From the NCBI RefSeq assembly GCF_017814975.1, contig NZ_JAGIQA010000011.1, positions 1-64,000 of the forward strand: 64,000 nucleotides of DNA, given 5' to 3'. Origin of the DNA: Cupriavidus consociatus (GTDB lineage: Bacteria; Pseudomonadota; Gammaproteobacteria; Burkholderiales; Burkholderiaceae). Positions within the stretch are counted from its first letter, which is position 1, and each line of letters starts with the position of its first letter. Shown one piece after another: positions 46,663 through 54,878 of the stretch. The translations under genes were made by a program, and so were the position numbers. The notes under the pieces are model-generated. The model saw only the letters and a program-made list of their open reading frames with translations, searched no databases and was not told the DNA's origin.

Positions 46663-47244
46663 ATGATGAAGAAATGGCTGACCGCAGCAGTATGTTCGAT
46701 GATGGTTGCCGCACCGGCAGGTTTTGCCCTCGCGCAAGCTGCGCCGGCTGGATCAAAGGCTGACTATGACGCGGCCGTGAAGCAGGCAAACGCGGACTAC
46801 AAGGCTGCCACCACCAAGTGCGACGGCATGAAGGACAACGCCAAGGACGTCTGCAAGGCCGAAGCCAAGCGCGACCGCGACGTTGCCAAGGCCCAGGCCG
46901 AAGCCAAGCGCGACGGCACGCAAAAGTCGCTGGCCAAGGCCGAGAAGACCAAGGCTGATCGCGACTATGACGTCGCCAAGGAAATGTGCGACGACAAGAA
47001 GGGCAATGACAAGGACGTTTGCAAGAAGGACGCCAAGGCTGCCCATGAACAGGCACTGACCGCCGCCAAGGTCGACAAGGCCGCGGCGACCGGCTCGCGC
47101 ACCGACGTGGCGGAAGCCCGCGCTGATGCCAAGAAGGACACCATGGACGCCGCTTACAAGGCCGACAAGGAACGTTGCGATGCGATGTCCGGCGATGCCA
47201 AGGACAAGTGCCAGGCTGACGTAAAGGCCAAGTACGGCAAGTAA
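46663..47244 (+). CDS. periplasmic protein with three CX10C repeats
   Basis: A 193-residue exported protein: AAGGAG 6 bases before the ATG, then a signal peptide (MMKKWLTAAVCSMMVAAPAGFALAQA). The mature part is charged and helical, very rich in Lys, Ala and Asp. Three cysteine pairs are spaced exactly C-x10-C (Cys 53/64, 109/120, 172/183), in the repeated pattern KCDGMKDNAKDVCK, MCDDKKGNDKDVCK and RCDAMSGDAKDKCQ. They are likely helical hairpins held by disulfides. I know no function. It follows a metal-efflux operon and precedes csbD, so an envelope-stress role is possible. Confidence 0.8.
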   Translation: MMKKWLTAAVCSMMVAAPAGFALAQAAPAGSKADYDAAVKQANADYKAATTKCDGMKDNAKDVCKAEAKRDRDVAKAQAEAKRDGTQKSLAKAEKTKADRDYDVAKEMCDDKKGNDKDVCKKDAKAAHEQALTAAKVDKAAATGSRTDVAEARADAKKDTMDAAYKADKERCDAMSGDAKDKCQADVKAKYGK

Positions 47245-47380
47245 GCCGCAAGCAAGCACATGCCGGCGTAGTCGCCGGCATGGCCCGGCCGGGCCGCCCG
47301 CCAGCCGTTGGCGGACTCACCGACGCAAAGACGGACGGGCACCGCGCGCGGCCCGTCCGCCCCGCATGAAGGAGCACACC

Positions 47381-47584
47381 ATGAACTGGGACCAGATTGA
47401 AGGCAAGTGGGAGCAGGCCAAGGGCAAGATCAAGGAAAAGTGGGGCAAGCTCACCGACGATGACATCGCGCAGATCAATGGCAAGCGCGACCAGCTCGCC
47501 GGCCGTATCCAGGAGCGCTATGGCTACTCCAAGGAGCGCGCCGAGGAAGAGATGAAGGCGTGGGAGAACGACACGCGCTGGTAA
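47381..47584 (+). CDS. CsbD family stress protein
   Basis: A 67-residue protein starting MNWDQIEGKWEQAKGKIKEKWGKLTDDD, the standard CsbD motif. YSKERAEEEMKAWEN follows at the C-terminus. GAAGGAGCACACC is the ribosome site. CsbD proteins are small, helical and induced by general stress; the molecular function is unknown. A strong intrinsic terminator follows at 47604-47643. Confidence 0.93.
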   Translation: MNWDQIEGKWEQAKGKIKEKWGKLTDDDIAQINGKRDQLAGRIQERYGYSKERAEEEMKAWENDTRW

Positions 47585-47603
47585 GCCGGATTGTCACGGC
47601 AGC

Positions 47604-47643
47604 AAAAGGCGGGACGCCCCAGGGCGTTCCGCCTTTGTTTTTT
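47604..47643 (+). terminator. intrinsic terminator after csbD
   Basis: AAAGGCGGGACGCCC pairs with GGGCGTTCCGCCTTT (G-U wobbles at the centre), followed by GTTTTTT. It starts 20 bases after the csbD stop. Confidence 0.9.
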
Positions 47644-47853
47644 GAGGGGTAGCGCCTGGATACCCCCATGATGTGGGGAGTGGTCCACGTGGCATTAAGC
47701 AGACGTTAGCTCTGTATGCAAAGAAATGAAGCACGCATCACGCGCAGGCGGCATAACATGTCGCCTCGCGGCAGCGTGCGAGGGACAGGCGCCAACCTCC
47801 CGCTGCACACCTGCTGGCTTGTCTTGCCTGTCCGGCCTGTACCCGCATTGCGC

Positions 47854-49272
47854 ATGTACGCTGCCCTGCCTGCCTTCGTCTCGTCCACCTTCCTCGGTTA
47901 CGGCCTCTACGTGCTGGTGACCAAGGGAGTCACGCGCGTGTCGGCATCGTTCTTCCTGCTGTGCGTGACCACCTTTGCCTGGCAGGGAACGTGGGTCTTC
48001 CTGTACCAGGCCACGCATCCCGACGTGGCGCTATTGCTGGCCCGCCTGGGTTACCTGTTCATCCTGTTCCTGCCGACGACGTTCTACCACTTCATCGCCG
48101 AAGTGACCGAGCGCCGCCAGGAGCGGCCGCTGCTGCTGGCGTCCTATGGGGTCAGCCTGGTGCTGGCGGTGCTGCTGCTGACCACCGGGCAGGTGGTGTC
48201 GGGCTACTACACCTATTTCTTCGGCGACTATCCCAAGGCCGGGCCGCTGCATCCGCTGCACCTGGCGCAGACCGCGCTGGTGGCGACGCGCAGCGCCTGG
48301 ATCCTGGCCGAGACCCGCCGCAACGCCACCGCCGAACGCCGCAAGCGCTACAAGCTGTGCCTGGTGGCGGTGGCGCTGTATTCGCTGGCGGCGGTCGATT
48401 ACCTGGTCAACTACGGCGTGGCGTTCTACCCGCCGGGCGTGGTGTTCGTGGCGGCGAGCCTGGGCATGCTGGCCGTCAGCGTGGTGCGCTACGACCTGAT
48501 GCACCCGTATTCGCTGGCGGCCACGGTCGCGCATGAAGTGCGCACGCCGCTGGCCACGATCCGCATGCAGGCGCAGGAGCTGGCGCGCACCTGGCCGCAG
48601 GTGCTGCAGGGTTACCAGCTGGCGGTCGAGCAGGGCCTGTGCGAAGACCGCATGCGTCCAGGGCAGCTCGAGCGCGTGTCGAGCCTGGTCGGCGCGATCA
48701 CGCGCGAGGTCGACGGCACCAGCACGGTGATCGACATGGCGCTGGCCTCGGTCACGCTCGAGCGGCTGGACCGCAGCACCTTCGCACCGCACGGCATTGC
48801 CGATTGTGTCCATGCGGCGCTGGAGCGCTACCCGTTCCAGGGCGACGAACGCGGCTGGGTGCATGTGCGCGGCATCGATGCGGGCTGGCGCTTCGTCGGC
48901 TCCGATACGCTGCTGGTCTACGTGCTGTACAACCTGCTCAAGAATGCGCTGCATGCGATCCGCGCCACCGGTGGCGGGCGCATCGACATCACCGGCGCCA
49001 CCGAAGGCCAGCACCACGTGATCCGCTTCCGCGATTCCGGCCCCGGCATCGCGGCCGACGTGCTGCCGCGCATCTTCGAGCCATTCTTCTCGACCAAGGC
49101 GCATGGCCTGGGCGCCGGCCTCGGGCTGGCATTCTGCCGGCGCGTGATCGAGACCTTCGGCGGCCGCATCGAGTGCGAGTCGGTGCCCACGGTGCACACC
49201 ACCTTCACGTTGCGGCTGCCGCGCTTCACCGCCATGGCCGACAGCCGGCTGCGCACCAGCACCGCCGGCTGA
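47854..49272 (+). CDS. 7TM sensor histidine kinase, orphan (PhcS/CqsS-like?)
   Basis: A 472-residue membrane kinase from MYAALPAFV; ATGs at 47716 and 47758 would add 46 or 32 unlikely residues, and no start has a clear ribosome site. Seven hydrophobic helices occupy about residues 1-210. The H-box is TVAHEVRTPLATIR (His about 227), then an N-box LYNLLKNALHAIR, G1 DSGPGIAAD, F FEPFFSTK and G2 GLGAGLGLAFC. A long insertion after the H-box (YQLAVEQGLCEDRMRPGQLERVSSL) is reminiscent of PhcS/CqsS-type quorum-sensing kinases, by memory only. No response regulator gene is adjacent. Confidence 0.83.
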   Translation: MYAALPAFVSSTFLGYGLYVLVTKGVTRVSASFFLLCVTTFAWQGTWVFLYQATHPDVALLLARLGYLFILFLPTTFYHFIAEVTERRQERPLLLASYGVSLVLAVLLLTTGQVVSGYYTYFFGDYPKAGPLHPLHLAQTALVATRSAWILAETRRNATAERRKRYKLCLVAVALYSLAAVDYLVNYGVAFYPPGVVFVAASLGMLAVSVVRYDLMHPYSLAATVAHEVRTPLATIRMQAQELARTWPQVLQGYQLAVEQGLCEDRMRPGQLERVSSLVGAITREVDGTSTVIDMALASVTLERLDRSTFAPHGIADCVHAALERYPFQGDERGWVHVRGIDAGWRFVGSDTLLVYVLYNLLKNALHAIRATGGGRIDITGATEGQHHVIRFRDSGPGIAADVLPRIFEPFFSTKAHGLGAGLGLAFCRRVIETFGGRIECESVPTVHTTFTLRLPRFTAMADSRLRTSTAG

Positions 49273-49361
49273 AGAGCGCCGGCGGCAGGGGTCTTGCAGC
49301 AACGGCTTACTGCGTTTCAGCGCGTATCAGGCGAGGCACTGACGCATGCCGCGCCGCTGCT

Positions 49362-49859
49362 TCAGCTGGCAAACTCGGGCAACGCCAGCTCATACTCCCT
49401 CACCCGTTCGATGATCCCCGCGGGGAAGCGCGAAATGCGCTTCTGCCGGTCGGCAAACACGATCTGCTGGTAACCCAGCGACACCGGCTTGCCGCCCACG
49501 CAGAAGCGGAACAACAGGTAGGCCGAGCACTGGCGCACCTGGAAGGTGTTCAGGTAGCAGTCCACGCGCTGGAACGGGAAGGTTTCCTCGACATACTCCT
49601 GGTGCGCGCGCTTGGTCACGAAGACGCCGCCGGCGGCCAGCAGGTTGTCATGGACGCATTCATGGAACCACCGCTCGCGGCAGATGCCCTGCCATTCGAA
49701 ATAGCGGGCGAAGTACGTATTCATGAAGGCATTGGAATCCTTGAGGTAGATGTCGATTGCATGGTGAAAGGTCTTGTGTCCGCCCGCCTCGAGCGAGCCT
49801 GGCTCCGGCATCGCCGTCGCGTGGTTCAGGACTTGGGGGATCACGTCTCGCATCAACAT
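49362..49859 (-). CDS. hotdog-fold acyl-CoA thioesterase family protein
   Basis: A 165-residue protein with AAGGAG 7 bases before the ATG (MLMRDVIPQVL). The 4HBT/FadM-like pattern is seen in IDIYLKDSNAFMNTYFARYFEWQGICRERWFHECV (substrate-site helix), then beta strands VDCYLNTFQVRQCSAYLLFRF and KPVSLGYQQIVFAD. It is divergent from a ThDP-dependent enzyme gene and could share regulation with it. The usual acidic residue of the 4HBT active site (D/E in the first helix) is not obvious beyond the Asp-Ser-Asn stretch. The substrate is unknown. Confidence 0.72.
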   Translation of the reverse strand: MLMRDVIPQVLNHATAMPEPGSLEAGGHKTFHHAIDIYLKDSNAFMNTYFARYFEWQGICRERWFHECVHDNLLAAGGVFVTKRAHQEYVEETFPFQRVDCYLNTFQVRQCSAYLLFRFCVGGKPVSLGYQQIVFADRQKRISRFPAGIIERVREYELALPEFAS

Positions 49860-50046
49860 GTGCTGACTCCTTGAAAGGGCTGCAGGCGGCAGCCACGCGA
49901 GCCCCGGGAAGGTCGGGGCATGATGGCATTCTGGCCGGATGCCGTGCGTGGATGTGCATGGTGTGGCACGCCGCGGGGCTGCCGTGTGGCGTGGGACGTA
50001 CGCTGATATAGTCGGCGGTGACAACCGCCAACCCGCACACCGAGAC

Positions 50047-51609
50047 ATGGACAATCCACAAGCGATGAACGGCGCCGAAAGCCTGGTCAAGACCCTGCTG
50101 GCCAACGGCGTGGACACCTGTTTTGCCAACCCCGGCACCAGCGAGATGCATTTCGTCGCGGCGCTGGACCGCATCCCCGGCATGCGCTGCGTGCTGGGCC
50201 TGTTCGAAGGCGTGGTCACCGGCGCCGCCGACGGCTATGCGCGCATGGCCGACAAGCCCGCCGCCACGCTGCTGCATTGCGGCCCGGGCCTGGCCAACGG
50301 CCTGGCCAACCTGCACAACGCGCGCCGTGCGCAAACGCCGGTGGTCAACATCATCGGCGACCAGGCCACCTATCACCGGCCGCTCGATGCGCCGCTGACC
50401 GCCGATACCGAAGGCTGGGCCCGGCCGGTTTCCGTGTGGACGCGTACCGCCACGCGTGCAGGGTCGGTCGGCGCCGATGCCGCGGCCGCGGTGCAGGCCG
50501 CACGCGCCGCCCCGGGCGGCGTCGCCAGCCTGATCCTGCCGTCCGACGTCTGCTGGGACGCGGGCGGCGTGGTTGCCGGCGCGCTGCCGCCGCTGCCGGT
50601 GCCCCGCGTCGCTCCCGACGCGGTGCAGCAGGCCGCGCGCGTGCTGCGCTCCGGCCAGCCGGTGCTGATCGTGCTGGCAGGCAACGCGCTGCGCGAAGCG
50701 CCGCTGGCCGATGCGCACCGCATCGCCGTCGCGACCGGCGCGCGGCTGACCACGCCGATGTCGAATGCGCGCGTGTCGCGCGGCCGCGGCCGCCTGGCGG
50801 TCGATCGCGTGCCGTATTCCGGCGACGCCGCGCGCGACAAGCTTGCCGGCATCCGCCACGTGGTCCTGGTCGGCGCGCCGGCGCCGGTGACCTTCTTCGC
50901 CTATCCGGGCAAGTCGCCGCGACCCTATCCGGAAGACGCGGCGGTCCACGTGCTGGCACGTCCGGAGGAAGACCTGGCCGATGCGCTGGCAAGACTGGCG
51001 GACGAAGTTGGCGCCCGCCAGGCACCGCTGCCGGCAGCGGACACCTTGCCGCCGGCCGAGCCCGCGCGTGGCGCGGTCACCTCCGAAGCCGTCGCCCGCA
51101 CCCTCAGCGCATTGCTGCCCGAGCAGGCCATCGTGGTTGAGGAAAGCGTCAGCTTCGGCCGCGCCTTCTATCCCGGCACGGTCCACGCGGCCCCGCACGA
51201 CTGGCTGCAACTGACCGGCGGCGCCATCGGCGACGGCCTGCCGCTGGCGGTCGGCGCGGCGGTGGCGGCCCCGGACCGGCGCGTGGTGTCGCTGCAGGCC
51301 GACGGGTCGGCCATGTACACGCTGCAGTCGCTGTGGACCATGGCGCGCGAACGGCTCGATGTCACCGTGGTGCTGCTCGCCAACCGCAAGTACGCCATCC
51401 TGTTGGGCGAACTGGCCGGCGTCGGGGCGAGTCCCGGCAAGACCGCGCTCGACATGCTGGACATCGGCAATCCCGACCTGGACTGGGTCAAGCTGGCCAA
51501 CGGCATGGGCGTGGAAGGGGCGCGGGCGCAGGATATGGAGACGTTCGCCGACCTGTTCCGGGCAGCGAACCGGCGCAAGGGACCGTTCCTGATCGAGCTG
51601 GTGATCTGA
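50047..51609 (+). CDS. ThDP-dependent enzyme, acetolactate synthase/benzoylformate decarboxylase-like
   Basis: A 520-residue enzyme with the three-domain POX/AHAS fold. The conserved Glu for cofactor activation is in GLFEGVVTGAADGYARM (about 48). The middle domain runs at about 185-330. The ThDP-binding C-terminal domain has GAIGDGLPLAVGAAVAA and the metal-binding QADGSAMYTLQSLWTMARERLDVTVVLLANRKYAIL, where ADGS replaces the usual GDGS. It is shorter than biosynthetic IlvB and has no small subunit beside it, so decarboxylase or carboligase activity on a 2-oxo acid is more likely than valine synthesis. An inverted repeat GGCGGT-GACA-ACCGCC sits 17 bases before the ATG. Confidence 0.82.
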   Translation: MDNPQAMNGAESLVKTLLANGVDTCFANPGTSEMHFVAALDRIPGMRCVLGLFEGVVTGAADGYARMADKPAATLLHCGPGLANGLANLHNARRAQTPVVNIIGDQATYHRPLDAPLTADTEGWARPVSVWTRTATRAGSVGADAAAAVQAARAAPGGVASLILPSDVCWDAGGVVAGALPPLPVPRVAPDAVQQAARVLRSGQPVLIVLAGNALREAPLADAHRIAVATGARLTTPMSNARVSRGRGRLAVDRVPYSGDAARDKLAGIRHVVLVGAPAPVTFFAYPGKSPRPYPEDAAVHVLARPEEDLADALARLADEVGARQAPLPAADTLPPAEPARGAVTSEAVARTLSALLPEQAIVVEESVSFGRAFYPGTVHAAPHDWLQLTGGAIGDGLPLAVGAAVAAPDRRVVSLQADGSAMYTLQSLWTMARERLDVTVVLLANRKYAILLGELAGVGASPGKTALDMLDIGNPDLDWVKLANGMGVEGARAQDMETFADLFRAANRRKGPFLIELVI

Positions 51610-51659
51610 TACCAGGGCGTACCGGGCGACACCCTCCGCTGCGGCAAGCGCCGCAGCCG

Positions 51660-51767
51660 CTAGCTTTCGCGCTGCGGCGCAGGTGCGTCATACCCCAGCA
51701 GGTTCGCCAGCAGCGGCCAGCGCCGCGCCGCCGCCTGCGCGGCGCGAAGTTCCTGGTGGTCGAAATA
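51660..51767 (-). pseudogene. C-terminal fragment resembling BcsR/YhjR (cellulose biosynthesis)
   Basis: The frame reads YFDHQELRAAQAAARRWPLL then ANLLGYDAPAPQRES and stops. It resembles the conserved end of E. coli BcsR (REQLAAALKRWPLLAEF, from memory). The part to its right switches to unrelated sequence, so only the tail is kept. No other bcs gene is in the window. Confidence 0.5.
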
Positions 51768-51790
51768 GCGAGAACGAGGCCACCGTGACC

Positions 51791-51942
51791 ATGCGCGAGG
51801 GCAAGGGCTATGTCGTGCGCACCCCGGACGGGGTCTGGATCGAGGGCAAGCCATGAAACCGGCCAACGCACGCGGGCTGCCGCTGGCGCGCAGCGATATC
51901 GACGTCCTCGGCACCGGGGTCGACGGCTTCGACCCGCCGTAA
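51791..51942 (+). pseudogene. two overlapping gene ends of unknown origin
   Basis: A plus-strand frame ends with MREGKGYVVRTPDGVWIEGK and a final P (stop at 51854-51856). A second frame starts inside that stop (ATGA) with MKPANARGLPLARSDID and ends at 51942. The ATGA overlap looks like a genuine operon joint, but neither piece is a full gene and I do not recognise the families. Confidence 0.35.
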
Positions 51943-52101
51943 AGGCCTGCAGGTTGGTGAACTGCGACACCACGCGCGAGAACGGCGGCAGGTCCGATTC
52001 ACGGTACATCAGCGCGGGGGCGATGTTTCCGCATTGGATTTGAGGAAAAACACCGGCGCGCTAGCCCGGCGAGCCGCCTCGGCGCCGCTCCGGCATGCCG
52101 C

Positions 52102-52764
52102 TTATCCGCAGGTGTCGTCTGCCCGGCAAACGCCGTGCGCCACCATCTCTCCCATCAGGTCCAGGGCTGGTTGATCGGCGATCGCCTCGCGCATGGCGTC
52201 CAGCGCGGCGTCGTGCGGGTCGCCGGGATTGCCGGCTGCGAGCGGCGTGTCATGCCAGCGGCGGGGCACGGCGGCGGGATCGATGTCGATATCAGCACCC
52301 TCGGCCAGCGCGTCCAGCACCGCCTGCTCGGCCGCCGCGATGGCGTCGGCGCTCAGGCGCGCCGCATGCGCCGGGCCGAAGCTGTCGAAGGCTCGCGCCG
52401 GCGGCCCGTCCAGCAGCTTCCACAGTGCCAGTTCGGTCAGCGGCGTGCAGTTGACGGTGTTCCCCGCCAGCACCAGACCGTGCAGCTGCTGCCGGTTGGC
52501 CTCGCCCTGTGCAAGACCGCCTTCGCACCGCACCATGGCCGCGCCGTCCGGCACGCCGGCCAGGCGGAAGGCGCCGCTGGCATCGGTGGTGGCCTGTCGC
52601 ACCTGGCCTTTCGTGTCGCGCAGCTGGACCGATGCGCCGGCCAAGGCCGCGCCGACCGCGGCGGTGCCGCTGATGTCGCGCGATTCATCATCCCCGCATG
52701 CCGCCAGGGCGGCCACCGCGCATGCGAGCACGAGGTGGCGCCAGTTTCCGGATTGCTTGCCCAT
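52102..52764 (-). CDS. lipoprotein with carboxypeptidase-regulatory-like domain
   Basis: A 220-residue exported protein. A signal peptide with lipobox LAAC (Cys about 23) precedes GDDES. Next is a small Ig/CarboxypepD_reg-like fold (GTAAVGAALAGASVQLRDTKGQVRQATTDASGAFRLAGVP), then a helical region with no known domain. Cysteines appear in MVRCEGGL, VNCTPL and the C-terminal GVCRADDTCG. It starts 10 bases after the surE stop on the same strand and is probably co-transcribed. Function is unknown. Confidence 0.7.
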   Translation of the reverse strand: MGKQSGNWRHLVLACAVAALAACGDDESRDISGTAAVGAALAGASVQLRDTKGQVRQATTDASGAFRLAGVPDGAAMVRCEGGLAQGEANRQQLHGLVLAGNTVNCTPLTELALWKLLDGPPARAFDSFGPAHAARLSADAIAAAEQAVLDALAEGADIDIDPAAVPRRWHDTPLAAGNPGDPHDAALDAMREAIADQPALDLMGEMVAHGVCRADDTCG

Positions 52765-52774
52765 GATGTCGTCC

Positions 52775-53761
52775 TCAGGGCGCCAGCGCGGCCAGGTCGC
52801 GATGCGAGCGGTTGAACAGGCCGCGCGCAAGTGGTGTCGGGCGGAAATCCACGTCGAGCGGCGAGATGGTGATGAACTTGGCCAGGAAGGCCGGGGTCTC
52901 CGCGGTGCGGGCGAGCGCCTTCAACTCGGCATCCGCCGCGCCGGCTTCGATCGACACGGTGTTGTCGGCATTGCGCTTGTATGCGGTGGTGAACGAATCC
53001 ACCGTGCCCGGCACGGTCAGGCGTACGCCGGCGGGAGCCTGTCCGCCGGCAGTGATCGGGTAGTTGATGCTGAGCGGATGGGCCACGGGCAGCAGCGGCT
53101 GGCCCGCGCGGCGCGTGGCTTCCAGGCTGGCGATCACGCGCGCCAGGAAGGCCCCGGCCTTGGGGAAGGCGGCCAGCGTCGCGGGAAAGCCGCTGCGGGC
53201 TTCGGCAAAGTCGACGCCGACGCTCAGCGCGATGGCCGGCACGCCGCGCCGCGCGGCGAACAGGACGTTCATCACCGTCCCCGAATGCGGGATCGAGTCC
53301 GACAGGTTCTCGCCGAAGTTGGCGCCGGAGACGACGAGCTCGGGCGTGAAGCCGCTTTCGGGGCCGACGATCTTCAGGCCCATGGCGGTGGCATCGACCG
53401 GCGAGCCGCTGCCGATGTAGTCGGCGTTGGTGGCATCGAGAGCGCCGCCGGCCACGTAGGTGGGCTTGACCCGGTGCACGCAGTACGTGTCGGCGCCGCC
53501 GGCCAGCGGTTCCACCACCAGGCGGGTGCGTCCGTCGGGCACGGCGTAGGCGGCACCGGAGCCGCTCTGGTTGCTGGCCGGGCCAACCGTGATGACGCGG
53601 TGCCCCGCATCCTGCAAGGCCTTGCGCACTGCGGTGATACCGGGCGCGGCGCAGCCATCGTCATTGGTCAGCAGCACGTTGAGCGCGTGGGCGGGGGTGA
53701 CTGCCGCGGCCAGGGCCGCGGCAGCGAGGCTCAGCCGCAAGGGGGCCGGAAGTCTGAGCAT
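52775..53761 (-). CDS. surE: SurE-family 5'/3'-nucleotidase with a signal peptide
   Basis: A 328-residue SurE-type phosphatase. Metal ligands are in LLTNDDGCAAPGI (the Asp-Asp pair), SNQSGSG (Ser) and VSGANFGEN (Asn). HSGTVMNVLFAARRGVPAIALS is the SurE core. Unlike the cytoplasmic SurE of the pcm-nlpD-rpoS locus, it starts with a clear Sec signal (MLRLPAPLRLSLAAAALAAAVTPAHA), so it should act in the periplasm on nucleotides or other phosphomonoesters. AAGGAG precedes the ATG. It is about 75 bases longer-ended than typical SurE (about 250 residues) and shares an operon with a lipoprotein. Confidence 0.87.
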   Translation of the reverse strand: MLRLPAPLRLSLAAAALAAAVTPAHALNVLLTNDDGCAAPGITAVRKALQDAGHRVITVGPASNQSGSGAAYAVPDGRTRLVVEPLAGGADTYCVHRVKPTYVAGGALDATNADYIGSGSPVDATAMGLKIVGPESGFTPELVVSGANFGENLSDSIPHSGTVMNVLFAARRGVPAIALSVGVDFAEARSGFPATLAAFPKAGAFLARVIASLEATRRAGQPLLPVAHPLSINYPITAGGQAPAGVRLTVPGTVDSFTTAYKRNADNTVSIEAGAADAELKALARTAETPAFLAKFITISPLDVDFRPTPLARGLFNRSHRDLAALAP

Positions 53762-53841
53762 GGAACCTGTCTCCTTTTTCTGATGGGTATGGAAAGCGCT
53801 GCATGGCCGCGGCGCCGGGGGTGAAGCAGCAAGCCGGCGTC

Positions 53842-54867
53842 CTATGCCGCGAGCAGTCCCCGTGCGCGCGCCAGCGTGATCGCCGTGTCCTCGATCATGC
53901 CTTCCTGTCCGCCCACCAGGCGCTGCCGGCCCAGTTCGACCAGGATCTCGCGCGCGGGGATGCGGTACTTGGCCTCGGCACGCTTGGCGAACAGCAGGAA
54001 CGACGAATACACGCCGGCATAGCCCAGCGTGAGCGCGTCGCGGTCGATGCGAATGGGGTGGTCCATGATGGGCACGACCAGGTCTTCGGCCACGTCGGCG
54101 ATGCGGAACACATCGATGCCGGTCTCGATGCCCATGCGCTCGCACACCGCCACCAGCACCTCCATCGGCGTGTTGCCGGCGCCGGCACCCAGGCCCGCGG
54201 CGGCGGCGTCGATGCGCGTGGCACCCGCGGCGATCGCGGCGAGCGAGTTGGCGACACCCATGGCGAGGTTGTGATGGCCGTGAAAGCCCAGTTCGGTCTC
54301 GGGACGCAGCGCCTGGCGCACGGCGGTCAGCTTCTCCGTGACGTCCTGCGGCAGCATGTGGCCGGCCGAATCGGTGATGTACAGGCAGTTGGCGCCATAG
54401 CTTTCCATCAGCAGCGCCTGCTGCACCAGCGTCTGCGCCGGCGCCATGTGCGCCATCATCAGGAAGCCCACGGTATCCATGCCGAGCTTGCGCGCCATGC
54501 CGATATGCTGCTCGGACACGTCGGCCTCGGTGCAATGCGTGGCGACGCGGATGGTCTGCACGCCGATGTCGTGCGCCATGCGCAGGTGGTCGACGGTGCC
54601 GATGCCGGGCAGCAGCAGCGCGGACACCCGTGCATGCTTCAGTTCGCCCAGCACCGCGCGCAGGTATTCCTCGTCGCTATGCGCCGGAAAGCCATAGTTG
54701 ACCGAGGCGCCGCCCAGGCCATCGCCGTGGGTCACTTCGATCAGCGGCACGCCGGCGGCGTCCAGGCCGCGGGCAATGCCCTTCATCTGCTCCAGCGAGA
54801 TCTGGTGGCGCTTCGGGTGCATGCCGTCGCGCAGGGTCATGTCGTGCAGGGTGATGCGTTGGCCCAT
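53842..54867 (-). CDS. 4-hydroxy-2-oxovalerate aldolase
   Basis: A 341-residue class II, HMGL-like aldolase that cleaves 4-hydroxy-2-oxovalerate to pyruvate and acetaldehyde. The metal/active-site motifs are [16 protein letters not shown] (Arg-Asp), [24 protein letters not shown] and [19 protein letters not shown]. It is the last of the hydratase-dehydrogenase-aldolase set and forms a channelled complex with the acetaldehyde dehydrogenase 11 bases upstream. Homologues are DmpG, MhpE and HsaF. Confidence 0.94.
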   Translation of the reverse strand: MGQRITLHDMTLRDGMHPKRHQISLEQMKGIARGLDAAGVPLIEVTHGDGLGGASVNYGFPAHSDEEYLRAVLGELKHARVSALLLPGIGTVDHLRMAHDIGVQTIRVATHCTEADVSEQHIGMARKLGMDTVGFLMMAHMAPAQTLVQQALLMESYGANCLYITDSAGHMLPQDVTEKLTAVRQALRPETELGFHGHHNLAMGVANSLAAIAAGATRIDAAAAGLGAGAGNTPMEVLVAVCERMGIETGIDVFRIADVAEDLVVPIMDHPIRIDRDALTLGYAGVYSSFLLFAKRAEAKYRIPAREILVELGRQRLVGGQEGMIEDTAITLARARGLLAA

Positions 54868-54878
54868 GGCGTGGCTCC

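Larger units (their letters stand above)
51610..52101. other. mosaic of gene fragments (gene graveyard)
   Basis: These 492 bases hold no complete gene but several protein-like pieces on both strands: a minus-strand BcsR-like tail (51660-51767), a plus-strand tail ending WIEGKP (to 51856), an overlapping plus-strand start MKPANARGLPLARSDID (51853-51942), and a minus-strand piece MYRESDLPPFSRVVSQFTNL (about 51943-52012). Adjacent pieces in unrelated frames suggest successive deletions or a recombination scar. Confidence 0.6.

Noticed and set aside
44376..46664. 762-codon frame opposite the RND pump gene
   Set aside because: Antisense shadow with low-complexity His/Gln/Arg sequence; the pump frame carries all HME motifs.
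47716..47853. 46-residue extension of the histidine kinase
   Set aside because: Rich in Arg and Pro without signal or helix; the first membrane helix begins right after MYAALP. Kept as an alternative only.
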